64,000 bases of DNA from Elephas maximus indicus (GCF_024166365.1 NC_064821.1:48325093-48389092), one strand, 5' to 3'. Positions 1 to 12,726 are shown, counted from the first letter of the stretch. Notes: generated by a model from the letters alone, not told the origin. Numbers and translations: made by a program.

Positions 1-459
1 CAGCTATTTGCGATTACACCCTGGAAGAGCTTGGGTAAAATCAAAAGAAATAAAAATAAGAACTCTGCACGGTACTGTTTCTGACCACTGGATGTCATGA
101 GTGCGTAACGTACGTTTCAGCTGGAAAAACTGCTCACTCAGAAGAAAGCAGCTTCATTCAGTATAGTGACGGTTCGGTTCTCCCAGTGTCTGTGCAGAGG
201 GGCAGGGAGCAAGTAACTAGCTGATCACAAATGGTTTTGTTTGTGCAAGCATGATATTGAGGAGCAAACAAAGTGTGGGCAATTGAAGATAAGCAACAGC
301 ACAGCACTAAGTTCTTTGTGTTTTCTAGAATATTTCAATGGAGCAGCAGTTACTGGAGGAAAATCAAAACCTAAAATAAGATGCTCTTGGGACACTTCTC
401 AAGAGTTCTGGCCAGGAAAGGTAAGTGACTTGAAACCCTTTGGCCTCAGATAATATAGA

Positions 460-630
460 AAAAACAAAACAAAACCCAAAAAGCAAACCCGTTGCCTTTG
501 AGTTGATTCCAACTCATAGCGACCCTATAGGACAGAGTAGAACTGCCCCACAGGGTTTCCAAGGAGCAGCTGGTGGATTCAAACTACCAACCTTTTGGTT
601 AGCAGCCAAGTTCAGGACCTGCTAACCTGG
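460..630 (-). mobile_element. AfroSINE
   Basis: 'gattccaactcatagcgacc' and 'aaccttttggttagcagcc'. The head end is partly scrambled after position 605. Confidence 0.88.
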
Positions 631-960
631 CAAATTAAAATCAGGATGAGTAGCACAAAAGGACAAATACTGTATGATCTCACTTTTATGAAGTAAGCAC
701 GTATATAGAATCCACAGATTATTAGTGGTTTCCAGGGAGGGAGATAGAGGAAAGGGGGAGTTTTTGCTTAGGGGACACTGGGTTGATGTTAATGGTGGTG
801 GCATGATTTGGACAAGGATAGTGGTGATGGCTGTACAATATGATGAATGTAATCAATGCCACTGAATTATACATGTAGAAATTGTTGAATTGGTGAATGT
901 TTTGTTACGAATATTGTTACCACAATAAAAACAAAATCAGGACTAGTAGATGGACGCTCA
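630..960 (+). mobile_element. Old L1 3' end
   Basis: 'tgatctcacttttatgaag' and 'gccactgaattatacatgta' then 'taccacaataaaaacaaaat' are L1M-type 3' UTR landmarks. Confidence 0.7.
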
Positions 961-1014
961 GTGTCACTATCTTATTTTTCAATGACTTGTCTTTTCTTTT
1001 CACTAGGGATAGAT

Positions 1015-1545
1015 GGATATACAGCTGCCATTGAGTGGATTCGACTCCTGAGGACTTCATGTAGAACAGAATGAAATGTTGCCCAGTTCCGCATCATCTT
1101 CACGATAGCCGGCATGTTTGAGTCCTCCATTGTGGCCATAGTGCCAATCCATCTTACTAAGGGTCTCGTTGGCCCTCCACTTCACCAAGCATGATCTCCT
1201 TCTCTAGCAAGTGATCCCTCCTGATGACATGTCGAAAGCAAGTGAATCAGACAATGCTCTGTGGTGATCCATAAGGTTTGCATTGGCTAATTTTCAGAAG
1301 TAGATCACCAGGCCTTTCTTCCTAGTCTGTCTTAGTCTGGAAGCTCCACGGAAGCCCGTCCACTATGGGTGACCCTGCTGGTAATTTGAAGTATCCGTGG
1401 CATAGCTTCTAGCATCACAGCCACATGCAAGCCACCACAGGACAACAAACTGATAGACAGATGGTGATATTTCACTAGAGACCAATTTTCTTGTAAATCG
1501 TCTTGAATACAGTTGACCACACTTTAGAATTCAGTATGATTATGG
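1015..1545 (-). mobile_element. RTE derivative lacking its interior
   Basis: 3' UTR block (1025-1250, 'atgatctccttctctagcaa') joins near 1255 to the 5' UTR block ('tctgtggtgatccataaggt' to 'caagccaccacagga') with no RT in between. Same architecture as 48093-48480. Confidence 0.7.
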
Positions 1546-2219
1546 AATTTTCAGCTATACCAAGTTTTGAGATTAGTATTTTCTCATTAATAAAAATACT
1601 TTTGGTTCCCTCCTAGTGCTGGGGTGGTTCAAATGTACAAGTCAGCACCTCTGATGATTCCTCTTGGCTGTGGGAATTTGTCTGTGAAAATAACATCATT
1701 AACCTTTTTTTTTCTTTAGATTAAAAAGGGTCAACAAATTAAACAGAAAGTAAACTGGGGCTCTTGATAGGTTAAATCTCACACTTCAGAGGACAACAGG
1801 GTCATTTATAGCCAAAAGTGGGTTTGTAAGTTATAAGGATTTCAACAGTTTTTTTTTTTTTTTTTTAAACCCTATTCACATTCATAAGGTGGAACTGTTA
1901 AAATCTGGGCTTAATGAAAATTGAAGTCAAGGGGATAAAAACAGAAGAAAATATCCACAAATTTGGATAAGGCCTTAAAATTTTTTTTTTTTATTTCTAT
2001 GCGTAATTTAACAATAGATGTTGTAAAGCAGCAGTCCAGCATCTGAGCAAACCCAGGAATAAATGCAGGACACACTTTTACTTTGAGAACACACCCAATT
2101 CTCCCCATCCTTAACTCCAACCACTTCTATTGTGGAACAAAGATACAGACTCAGAACTGAAGATTTGGCCATTCTTCAGAATTGCAGCTCAGGAAGAAAT
2201 AGGAAGGACCAAGAGTGTC

Positions 2220-2735
2220 AGGTGAGTGTTTTGGAATGAGTGGTCAGAAAAAAACCTCTCAAAAGATGTCTCTTGAACAGTGACCTCAACTGGAGGAGGG
2301 GAGAGCCATGTGGATATCTTGGGGAGAGCATTCCAAGCAAGAGGAAGAGCAGGTGCAAAGGCCCTGTGGTAGGAGCTGGTTTGCTTGGCTTAAGGAACAG
2401 CAGAAGGTCAGTACCCCCAGGGCCCAGTGAGATGAGGGTGGAGCCAAAGGAGATGATGGTGGAGAGAAGGCTGGACAGGTGGTGTAGTCTTCAAGGCCAT
2501 AGTGAAGACTCAAGGTTACTCTGAGTGGGATGGGAGCTATTGGATGGCTTTGAGGAAGGAGTACCATGAAGTGACTCATGTTTGAGAAGGAAACCTCTGG
2601 ATGCCTGGTGGGGAATAGATGAAAGGGGCCAGAGTAGGAGCAGGAGACCAGGTGGAGGCCATTGCAGGTATCCAATCAAGAGAGTCATTGGGTTAGATGA
2701 GGCTAGTAGCATGTGGAGTGAAAAATGTGGTTTTC
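2220..2735. mobile_element. Ancient LINE remnant (L2-like)
   Basis: Phrases such as 'gcattccaagcaagaggaag', 'gtgcaaaggccctgtggtag' and 'gggagctattggatggcttt' recall a common old mammalian LINE. The open frames here are incidental. Confidence 0.45.
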
Positions 2736-3639
2736 ACTAGCTGACCCTGCTCACAGCACCCATATATATGTAAACCAGTCCAGGGAGGCTGAGATTACTG
2801 ATCTCTGACACCAAATGTGTGGTGAATAATAAATCCTACTCCACATGCCACCTGTGTCCTGGGGAAATCTCAGCTTCCCTTCCCTGGACAGCCCAGCTCT
2901 CAGCTGCTCCACATAGTCCTTTCTCTCATCCCCATTCACCTGGGGCTAGGTCAGTGGGTAATGGCTTCTCCTGTTTCTTAGGTTCGATAGTCTTCTGGAA
3001 CAACTTAAATTTACAATCCAGGGAAAGGAGAAATCTTTAATCTAACAGATAAAAAGGGTAAAAACACAAAAGGCGAGATCCAGGAGAGGGTCTCAGCACA
3101 GAGCTTTCATGTCACCAGGGGACACGCTTCCTCTCCCGAAAGCAGGTGTTCCAGGAAGCTCCAGTGAGCCTCAGTCTTCCAAGGCCTTTTATTGTCTTCA
3201 CCATGTGTCCATGATAGATCGCATCATGCCTCCTGAGGCTTAGTTAGCATCAGCCCCCCAGGTGATCCCCCTTGGTCCATCAGCCCCTACTTATTGGCCT
3301 CAGGTTTGGCTCAGTTCTCAGGAACCAGGACCAAAGTTCTAATATTTACTGCAAGGGATTTCAACACCTTGCAATCTTTAAAAAATTCTTGCCAATTCCT
3401 CCATTTATTGTGGTCTTTAATTTCTCTCAGTAATCTTTTATTAGAGTTATTCATAGGCACTTGATCTTTTCTGATAGCATTGTAAAATGGTATATATACA
3501 TATTTTAAATATATTTTTTATTTTAGAATAGTTTTAAATTTATGGAAAATTACAAAGATAGTACAGAGTTCTTGCAATGATATCGCCTTTAAAATAAAAA
3601 AATTAAAATTTCATTTTTAGTTATTGCTGCTATTATACA

Positions 3640-4482
3640 GCAAATAATCTGAGAAGCTGGACTATATGAAGAAGAATGTGGCATCAGGATTGGTGGAAGA
3701 CTCATTAATAGCCTGTGATATGCAGATAACACAACTTTGCTTGCTGGAAGTGAAGAGGGCTTGAAGCACTTACTAATGAAGATCAAAGACCACAGCCTTC
3801 AGTATGGACTGTACTTCAACATAAAACAAAAATCTTCACAACTGGACCAATAAGCAACATCATTGTAAATGGAGAAAAGGCTGAAGTTGTCAAGGATTTC
3901 ATTTTACTTGGATCCACAATCAACTGCCATAGAAACAGCAGTCAAGAAATCAACGGATATATTGTATTAGGCAAATCTGCTGCAAAAAAGACCTCTTTAA
4001 AATGTTAAAAAGCAAAGATGTCAGTTTGAGGACTATAGTGCACCTCACCCAAGCCATGTTATTTTCAATTGTGTTACAAGCATGTGAAAACTGGACAATG
4101 AATAAGGAAGACCAAAGAAGAAGTGATGCCTTTGAATTATGGTGTTGGCGAAGAATATTGAATATACCATGGACTGCTAGAGAAGAAAGAACAAATCTGT
4201 CTTGGAAGAAGTACAACCAGAATGCTCCTTAGAAGCAAGATGGTGAGACTTTGTCTCATATGCTTTGTTGTGTTATCAGGAGGAGTCAGTCCCTGGAGAA
4301 GGACATCATGCTTGGTAGAGTAGAGAGTCAGGAAAAAGAGGAAGACCCTCAAGGAGATGGATTGACACAGTGGCTGCAGCAATGGGTTCAAGAGTAGGAC
4401 CACGCAGTGTTTCGTTCGGTTGTACGTAGGGTCCCTATGAGTCAGAACTGACTTGACCGCACCTAATAACAACAGCAACAAT
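3640..4482 (+). mobile_element. RTE LINE, RT C-terminal half and 3' UTR
   Basis: 'tatgcagataacacaacttt' derives from YADNTT(L); 'ggatttcattttacttggat' is FILLGS; 'gatggtgagactttgtctca' and the tail 'ctaataacaacagcaacaat' mark the 3' end. Multiple frameshifts. Confidence 0.88.
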
Positions 4483-5045
4483 TATATAGAAATCCAAATA
4501 TGTTTTGTATATTACCTTGTATATATCAAATTTGTATACTCACTTTTTAATTGTAATAACTTATTTATTGATCTTCTTGGACTTTCTATATACCCAATTA
4601 TGTCACCTGTGAATAAAAGTTTTATTTCTTCTTTTCCGATCCCTAAACCTTTCCTCCGTTTATTGCATTGGCCAAGACCTCCAGGAAAATGTTAACACAA
4701 GTGATGGTAGCAGGCAACCTAGTCTCTTTTCTAATCTCATGGGAAATATTTCACCATTAAGTATGATGCTTGCTATAGATTTTTTTAGCTATCTTTATCA
4801 AATTAAGGAAATACTCCTTTTTCTCCTAGTTTCCTAAGAGTTTTTTTTTTTTTTTTAAATCACGGGTAGATTTTTATTTTCCTTTTTTGGATGGTGAATT
4901 CTATCAATTGAATTTTCTGCATATGTTAAAATTATTTTAATCTTTTTTTTTGTTGTTGTTGCTTTCATTTTCAAATCTTGAACCAGCTTTGCATTCCTGG
5001 GACAAACCCAAACTTTGTGATATTTTATCCTTTTTATATGTCACT
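4483..5045 (-). mobile_element. Old L1 ORF2 fragment
   Basis: 'tttgcattcctgggacaaac' and 'tttcaccattaagtatgatg' on the plus strand are the complement of the L1 RT region. Heavily diverged. Confidence 0.7.
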
Positions 5046-6449
5046 GCCCTGGTGTTCTCTGAGGCCTTCAAAGAGATTAAAAAAATATTTTGTATGTCCA
5101 GAATTTTTAGTTTCTCTTGGTGAGGGAGTTGCTATAAAAGAAGCGAGTCCGCTTCTGCTGAGGTGGAAAAATTTAAAGATTTTTAATTTCTGTGTGTCTG
5201 TTATATATTATTTTTTCTTTCTTTCTTTCTTTTTTTTTGTTTTGTTCAATCAAATAGACTTATTAGTTAATTGGACCATCAGTCAATACAGGAACTGTAG
5301 GCTCAGCAACTTTGCCCAGCTGGCTATCTTGTGATGATGCTTTTGATCTGGATAGACTATAGCTGACAGGATGAGAAACGCTAATTCTGGAAATACCTCA
5401 TTTCAGCTTTTGACAAGAACATTCAAGAAGCTTTTAGCCAAATCTCTCCAGCCTTTGCGAATCCTCTCTCAGTGATTTCTTTTTACCTAAATCTCTTCAG
5501 TCTGTAAGAATCCTTTCTAGATCTGTATGTCATCTCTTTTGTTTATTTTCCTTGTGAGAGACATTTCTTCAAGCTTGCAATACTCAACACTTAGCACTAC
5601 AATGTAGTTCAATATTTAATTTTACACTTTTGTATTTCTTTTCAAGGCCAAGTTTGACCTTTATTAATTTCCGACTTTTACAAACATCTTCATGTACATC
5701 ATTAAAAGCATAAACTTCGAACATTTTAAACAGTAGTTTTCAGCAGAATAAGATGTGTTTTTAAAACAGAGATGCAAACTGACTTTATAACCAACCGTCT
5801 TTGTGATTACAAAGTTCTTTTCCTCATGGTCTCGTTTTATGCCTTGTCCCCAGATTAACTATTGAAATTCTCAAGTGAAAATGAGTAAGACCATATATCA
5901 TCCATAAAAGCAACTATTCTTTCATTGCATACAGACACTACATGGAAAGAACTAATCCTGTATTATTTGTTTTGTTAAATCTCTATGTGAAATTATTTTA
6001 AAGATTATTTCTAGGATACAGCTACATTTAGAAAATAAACTATAGAATTTTATCTGTGAGGTTTCTACTTCTGATGTTTGAAGATAAACAAGTAAATCAT
6101 TCCCGTCATTGGGAACGTCGGCTTTCCCTCACGTGGGCGATTAGGTATACTAGTGGTTATCAAGTGCCATGGAGTCGGCCCCCAACTAATGGGCTGATTA
6201 ACCAATAAGAAAAGTATGCACAGGCTTACTTGTGCTTACTTACTAATCTGTAGTGCACAATTTCACCTACCTTATTTATTGGGTCATCTGTCCCTGGCCA
6301 CACCATACAAAACTAAGCCAAAAAAAAGCAAAGCCCTGCCTAAATCCTGTGCCGTCCCCATGATCAGTTGGAAATAGGTTCCTTGTGCTCCATAGGGTTT
6401 TTACTGGCTTATTTACTTAACTTTTTGTTTTTTAAGCCAAACAAGTTAT
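5046..6449. other. No gene recognised
   Basis: AT-rich. 6150-6410 has weak RTE/SINE-like phrases ('gtgccatggagtcgg', 'gtgctccatagggttttt'). Nothing else identified. Confidence 0.5.
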
Positions 6450-6925
6450 CTGCTTTTTATTTTAATTGTGCTTTAGGTGAAAGTTTACAGAGCAAATTAA
6501 TTTCTCATTGAACAATTAATATACGTATTGTTTTGTGACATTGGTTACCAACCCCACGATGTGTCAACACTCTCCTCTTCTGGACTTTGGGCTCCCCATT
6601 TCCATTCGTCCAGCTTTCCTGTCCCCTCCTGCCTTCTTGTCCTTGCTCCTGGACCAGTGTGCCCATTTAGTCTTGTACACATGGTTGAACTATGCGTGTT
6701 ATTGTTTGTTTTATGGGACTGTCTAATCTTTGGCTGAAGGGTGAACCTCAGGAGTGACTTCAGTACTGAGTTAAAAGGGTGTCCGGGGGCCATACCCTCG
6801 GGGTTTCTTCAGTCTTTGTCAGACTAGCAAGTCTGGTCTTTTTTTGTGAGTTAGGATTTTGTTCTACATTTTTCTCCAGCTCTGCCCTGGACCCCTATTG
6901 TGATTCTGTCAGAGCGGTTGGTGGT
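6450..6925 (-). mobile_element. L1 LINE 3' UTR, first segment
   Basis: Left end of a minus-strand L1 that continues at 7431-9585 and 10092-10440. The 3' UTR is homologous to 52960-53400. Confidence 0.75.
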
Positions 6926-7425
6926 TGCCTTAGTTATCTAGTGCTGCTGTGACCGAAATACCACAAGTGGATGGCTTTAACAAAGAGAAATTTCTTCTCT
7001 CACAGTCTAGTAGGCTGCAAGTTCAAATTTAGGGTATCAGCTCTAGGGGAAGGCTTTCTCTTTCTGTCGGCTCTGGAGAAAGGTCCTTGTCATAAATCTT
7101 TCCCAGTCTAGGAGTTTCTCAGTGCAGGAACTTTGGGTCAAAGGATGCACTTTTCTCCCGGCGCTGCTTTCTTGGTGGTATGAGGTCCCCCGTCTCTCTG
7201 CTTGCTTTTCTCTTTTATATCTCAAAAGAGATTGGGTTAGGATGCAATTTAATCTTGTAGATCTCATCAACATAACTGCTGCTAATTCATCTCATTAACA
7301 TCGTTTACAACACATAGGAAAATCACATCAGATGATAAAATGGTGGACAATCACACAATACTGGAAATCATGGCCTAACCGAACTGATAGGCATATTTTT
7401 TGAGGACACAATTCAGTCCATGACA
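6926..7425 (-). mobile_element. Solo LTR, ERVL-MaLR, in L1
   Basis: 500 bp, TGCCTTAG...CATGACA (plus-strand view) with a perfect 5-bp target duplication GTGGT (6921-6925, 7426-7430). Contains the common 'ctagtgctgctg' end shared with the other MaLR-like LTRs here. Confidence 0.88.
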
Positions 7426-7430
7426 GTGGT

Positions 7431-9585
7431 GGTAGCTGGCACCATCTAGTTGTGCTGCACTCAGTTTGGTGGAGGCTGTGGTAGTTGTGGTCCATTAGTT
7501 CTTTAACTAATCTTTCCCTTGTCTTTGGTTTTCTTCATTCTCCCTTGCTCCAGATGGGGTGGGATCAGTAGATGTATCTTAGGTGGCGGCTCACAAGCTT
7601 TTTAAGACCCCAGACACTACTCACCAAAGTAGGATGTAGAACATTTTCTTTATAAACTATGTTATGCTAATTCAGCTAGACCTCCCCTGAGACCATGGTC
7701 CCCAGTCCTCAGACCAGTAATTGAGTCCATCAGGGATTTTGGATGTGTCTATGAAGCTTCTATGACTTTGCCTTGGTTACACTGTGCTGACTCCCCAGTA
7801 TTGTGTACTGTCTTACCCTTCACCAAAGTTATCAGTTATCTATTGTCTAGTTGGTGTTTTTCCCTCCCTACCCTTTCCCTCCCTGTAGCCATCAAAGATT
7901 GCTTCTTTCTGTGTAGATACATTTTCTCGAATTTTTTAATAGTGGTCTCATACAGTATTTGTTCTTTTGTGATTGACTTATTTCACTCAGCATAATACCC
8001 TCCAGATTCATCCATGTTGTGATGAATCTGGAGGGTATTATGTTTCATAAATTCATTGTTGTTCATTGTTGCGGAGTATTCCATTGTGTGTATGTACCGT
8101 AGTTTGTTTATTCATTCATCTGTTGATGGGCACTTAGGTTGCTACTGTGAATAATGCTATAATGAACATGCGTCTGCATATGTCTATTCGTGTGATGGCT
8201 CCTGTTGCTCTAGGATAAACTCCTAGAAGTAGGATTGCTGGATCATATGATATTTCTATTTCTAGCTTTTTAAGGAGGCTCCATATTGTTTTCCAAAATG
8301 GTTGTACCAAATCCCATTCCCACCAGCAGTGCATAAGAGTTCCAATCTCCCCACAGCATCTCCAACATTTGTTATTTGGTTTTTTTTTTTGATTAGTGCT
8401 AGTAATGTTGGGGTGACATTGTATCTCATTGTAGTTTTGATTTGCATTTCTCTAATGGCTAGTGATTGTGAGCATTTCCTCATGTGTCTATTAGCTGTCT
8501 AAATGTTTTCTTCGGTGAAGTGTCTGTTCATATGTGCCCATTTTTTAATTGGACTTGTTTTTTTGTTGTAGAGGTTTTGAATTTCCTACAGGTTTTAGAG
8601 ATTAGATCTCTGCCAGATATGCCATAGCCAATTTTTTTTTCCCAGTCTGTAGGTTTTCTTTTTACTCTTTTGGCAAATCTTTTGATGAGCATAAGTGTTT
8701 AATTTTTAGAAAATCCCAGTTATCTAGCTTATCTTCTGGTGTTTGTGTATTGTTAGTTACTGCTTGTATCCTATTTATGCCATATATTAGGAACCCTAGA
8801 GTTGACCCTATTTTTTCTCCTATGGTATTTATCGTTTCTGGTTTTATATTTAGGTCTTTGATCCATTTTGAATTAGGTTTTGTGTATGGTGTGGATGTAT
8901 GGGTCCTGTTTCATTTTTTTGCAGATGGACTTCCAGTTTTGCCAGGACCATTTGTTAAAGAGAGTGTCTTTTCCTCATTTGATGGACTTCGGGCCTTTGT
9001 TGAAGGTCAGGTGACCACAGGTGGGTAGATTTACATCTGGGTTCTCAATTCTGTTCCACTGGTCAATGTGTCTGTTGTACCAGTACCAGGCTGTTTTGAC
9101 TACCAAAGCTGTGTAGTAGATTCTGAGGTCAGGTAGTGCGAGCTCTCCTACTTCACTCTTCTTTTTCAATACTGGGCCTCTTCCCTTTCCATATAAAGTT
9201 AATAATTAGTTTTTCCATCTCTTTAAATAATGGTGTTGGTATTTGGAATGGGATTGCATTGTATTTGTAGATCGCTTTGGGTAGAATTGACATTTTCACA
9301 ATGTTGAGCCTACCCATCCATGAGTATATTTTTCCACTTATGTAGGTTTCTTGCAGTAGTGTTTTGTAGTTTTGTGTAAGTCTTTTATGTCCCTGGTTAA
9401 ATTTATTCCTAAGTTTTTTTGTGTTTTTTTTTTTAGGGATATTATAAATGGTATTGCTTTCCTGGTTTCCTTTTTGTACTTCCCTTTATTGGTGTATAGG
9501 AATCCTACTGATTTTTGTATGTTTATCTCATGTACTGCTACTCTGCTGAACCTTTCTATTAGTTCCAGTAATTTTCTTGTGGAGC
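7431..9585 (-). mobile_element. L1 LINE, 3' UTR and ORF2 C-terminal half
   Basis: Minus frame 9169-8975 reads [20 protein letters not shown] then [11 protein letters not shown], the L1 ORF2 C-terminal domain. 'caccagcagtgcataagagt' at about 8323 is typical. Truncated and disabled. Confidence 0.92.
7991..8042. repeat. Perfect 22-bp inverted repeat inside L1
   Basis: Arms 7991-8012 and 8021-8042 are exact reverse complements with an 8-base loop (catgttgt). The related L1 at 55611-55665 has the left arm but not the right one, so the right arm was created here. Confidence 0.9.
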
Positions 9586-10091
9586 TGTGACCCCAATACT
9601 CCCCAGCATGTTTTCTCCTTTTTCAAAATGGGCAACTGAGAGCTTAACATAACTAAGGCCATGATAAACCTCTAAGTTGTTCTTCCTCTGCCTGCCTCCT
9701 TCATATACCTCTGTTAATGACTTTGTTTTCACCAAATGTTAATGACTTTGTTCTTTGTTTTAAACTGATGCAAATAACCTTTTGTTCTGTCCGGACTACC
9801 TGTGGCCTACAACTCCCACCGGAAAGTTGGAGCCCAGGTATCAGATATGTATATCTTTAGCCTAATAAAGAAATGTCTGGCAGGGGACTACAAAGACACT
9901 TGCAACCCTTGTAAGATTCTTTATAAGCTCTAATGTAAAACTGCTCTTTGGGGCTCCACAGAGACAGCCTGTGCTGCTGACGGGTCCCCGGTGATGTATG
10001 GATCTCCTTAATAAACTTTCTCACTCTTTCTGACTTGGAGTATGTTTCATTGGCTCGACTGCTCTAAGGCACGGACCCTAATCGGGTAACA
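9586..10091 (+). mobile_element. Solo LTR of an endogenous retrovirus, in L1
   Basis: 506 bp, TGTGACCCC...GGGTAACA with TG/CA ends, splitting L1 ORF2 between 'cttgtggagc' and 'gtgccttttggg'. A polyA-type signal 'ccttaataaactttctc' lies near 10008. Flanks match only 3 of 4 bases (gagc/gtgc), so the target duplication is uncertain. Confidence 0.75.
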
Positions 10092-10440
10092 GTGCCTTTT
10101 GGGTTCTCCATGTATAGTATCATATCATCCATGAATAGGGATAGTTTTACTTCTTTCTTACCAGTTTGGATGCCTTTTATTTCTTTTTCTTGCCTTATTG
10201 CTGTCGCTAGGACTTCCAGCACAGTGTCTTGTTCTTGTTCTCAGGGGAAATGTTTTCAGCCTTTCTTCATTGAGAATGATGTTGGTTGTTGGTTTTGTGG
10301 TTTTGTATAGATACCTTTATTATGTTGAGGAATTTCCCTTCTATTCCTATTTTATTGAGAGTTTTTATCAGGAACGGGTGTTGGACTTTATCGAATGCCT
10401 TCCCCTTTTTCTTTTTTTCTGGATCAATATTGCAGAGGTG
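10092..10440 (-). mobile_element. L1 LINE ORF2, last segment
   Basis: 'tatagtatcatatcatccat' and 'ttatttctttttcttgcct' are L1 RT-region sequence on the minus strand. The 5' end is truncated near 10440. Confidence 0.85.
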
Positions 10441-10895
10441 TGTCTGGGCACAAAGTAAAGGAGTCTATGTTTCTGATGCAGAGGCTACCCCTGCATGCTA
10501 GACTGGTGACTCCTGCTGAAAGTTGACTCATCTACCTGGATTTTGGTTATGACTGCACCTGGCAGATGGGCAACATTGGACCTTTGACCCCCTTTCCTCA
10601 GCACTGTTGAAAGTTTTTCAGGTTACAGAGTTGCTGTTCCACTCCCATCAGCTGACTCTGGTCACACAATTGTGACCCCTAAGGGCCCAGAAAAGTACCG
10701 GCAATCATGTGCTCACCCAACATGTTAATTGTTGTTCATCTTGTTTCTCCATTAGTTACCTCCATTCCTGGTGTGTTTGTCAATATTGTTGACTTAATAC
10801 CCCGTCCTTTGAAGTCTCAATCCAATCTTTGAAGTCTCAATCCAACTTTCATCAGATTATGGTTTAATTTAGTGTGGTGGTTTCTTATGTGCTTG
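10441..10895. other. No gene recognised; 20-bp duplication
   Basis: 'ctttgaagtctcaatccaa' occurs twice, 20 bp apart, near 10807-10846. Otherwise unassigned. Confidence 0.5.
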
Positions 10896-11375
10896 TGGTA
10901 GGCTGAAGAATGGCCCTAAAAGATGCCCATATGTATCCCCAGAATTTGTAATGTTACCTTATATGGGAAAGGGGACTTGCAGGTGTGATTAAGTAAGGCT
11001 CTTGGCATGGTAGATTATCTTGGATCATTTGGGTAGGCCCTAATCAGAGCCACAAATATAATTAATCAAATATAAACATAGGTCCTTATAAGAGAGAAGC
11101 AAGATGGTCAAAGGAGAAAGTAGGAACTGTGACAATGGAAGCAAGAGATAGGAGTGATTCCAGGAAAAAGTCGTGAGCCAAGGAACACAGGAGGCCACTA
11201 GACGCTGAAAAAGGTGAGGTAACAGATTGTCTCTTCAGGACCTCCAGAAGACCTTTAACCTAGTGAAAGCAATTTCAGATTTCTGACCTCAAGAAATGTA
11301 AGAGAATATATTAGTGTTTTTTTAAGCTCTAAGTTTCTGGTGATTTGTTATGGCAGCAGCAGGACACTAATGTGT
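10896..11375 (+). mobile_element. MLT1-like LTR (ERVL-MaLR)
   Basis: 'taggctgaagaatggcccta', 'gtccttataagagagaagca', 'gagccaaggaacacaggagg' and 'tggcagcagcaggacactaa' in the MLT1 order. Confidence 0.75.
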
Positions 11376-11388
11376 GGGTGTTATGAAT

Positions 11389-11795
11389 TGAATTGTGTCC
11401 CCCCAAAAATATGTGTTAGAAATCCTAACCTCTATACCTGTGGATGAAATCCCATTTGGGAACTGGGTTTTCTTTGTTATGTTAATAAGGCCATATCAGT
11501 GTAGAGTACATCTTAAATGTAACCACTTTTGAGCTATAAAAAGAGGAGGTTAGGCACAGATGCAAGTATAAATGAAGGGGAAGATACATGCCACATGTGA
11601 TTGTCAAGCAATAAGGAATGTTGGGCCTATAGAAATTGAAAAAGATCTCCCAAAAGAGATTACAGAGAGCCTTCCCTTAGAGCAGGTACCCTTAATCTGG
11701 ACTTCAAGCCTCCTAAACTGTGAGTAAATAAATTTCTGTTCTTTAAAACCATCCACTTGTGGTATTATTCTTATAGCAGCACTAAGAAACTAAGA
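11389..11795 (+). mobile_element. MaLR-like LTR
   Basis: 'tgttatgaattgaattgtgt', 'gagctataaaaagaggaggt' (TATA), 'gtgagtaaataaatttctgt' (polyA), end 'agcagcactaagaaactaag'. Close relative of 49378-49985. Confidence 0.8.
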
Positions 11796-11796
11796 A

Positions 11797-11998
11797 GGAG
11801 CCCTGGTGATACAATGGTTAAACACTCAGATGCTAACTGAAAGGTTGGTGGTTCTAACTCAGCAGCTGCTCCATGGGAGAAAAGACCTGTTAATCTGCTC
11901 CTGTAAAGATTACGGCATAGGAAACTCTATTGGGTGGTTCTAGTTTGTCTTGCAGAGTTGCTATGAGTCAGAATTGACTCGATGGCACCCAACAACAA
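11797..11998 (+). mobile_element. AfroSINE (long form)
   Basis: Head 'ggagccctggtgatacaatg', tail 'gatggcacccaacaacaag'. Carries the internal segment 'aatctgctcctgtaaagatt' absent from the short form. Confidence 0.92.
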
Positions 11999-12358
11999 GA
12001 AACTAAGTCAAGGGCTGTACTTGCATAACCCGTCCTTTAGGGATGACAGGCAAAGGTTAGGACTCAATAAAGATTTGGGATTGCTCATTGACCAGTTAAG
12101 GGTGGAGTTGAAGGGCACACAAACTTGCTTGCAGAAATAAACCTGAGGTGGAGTGCATTAAAGTGATATGAGCAAGACTCTGGCCTGCTCCAAGACTGTA
12201 GTAGGTACACCCAGCAAGAGATGCAAAATGGGACATCCAAATCCAACTGCAGGCCCTAGGGTGAGTTTTCATGGAGAAAGGGGCTCTGAATGTTGATGGC
12301 AGATTAAAAATACTTTTAGGAATTTGGTTCCTATTTTGCTTATACCTAAATTAACAAC

Positions 12359-12520
12359 AGAGCCCTGGTGGTGCAGCGGTTATGAGCTCAGCTGCTAACC
12401 AAAAGGGCAGCAGTTCGAATCTACCAGCCACTCCTTGGAAACCCTATGGGGCAGTTCTACTCTGTCCTACGGGGGCTCTATGAGTTGGAACCGACTTGAT
12501 GGCAACGGGTTTTGGTTTCT
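12359..12520 (+). mobile_element. AfroSINE (short form)
   Basis: 'agccctggtggtgcagcggt' to 'gatggcaacgggttttggtt'. Confidence 0.93.
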
Positions 12521-12524
12521 TGGT

Positions 12525-12726
12525 TTAGTTGTTGTTGACTTGATTCTGACTCATGGCAACCCCGCGAGTGTCAGAGTGGAAGTGTGCTCCGCAGGGTTTT
12601 CAGTGGCTGATTCCTCGGAAGTGGGTCACCAGGTCTTTCTCCAGAGGCACCTCTGAGCAGACGTGACCCACCAACCTTTGGTTAGCAGCTGAGCACCTTA
12701 GCAGTCTGCACTACCCCAGGACTCCA
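12525..12726 (-). mobile_element. AfroSINE (long form)
   Basis: 'ttgattctgactcatggcaa' to 'ctaccccaggactcc'; inverted relative to the SINE just upstream. Confidence 0.9.

Noticed and set aside
5240-5600. Possible processed pseudogene on the minus strand next to a T-rich tract
   Set aside because: A continuous frame ends in a plausible C-terminus, but its stop density is what chance predicts and no parent protein is recognised.
8975-9169. Minus-strand ORF with a clear protein signature ([16 protein letters not shown])
   Set aside because: It is the L1 ORF2 C-terminal domain in a truncated copy, not a host gene.
12359-12430. tRNA genes suggested by the tRNA-like SINE heads
   Set aside because: A/B-box-like heads are part of every AfroSINE copy. 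None folds into or keeps a full tRNA with acceptor stem.
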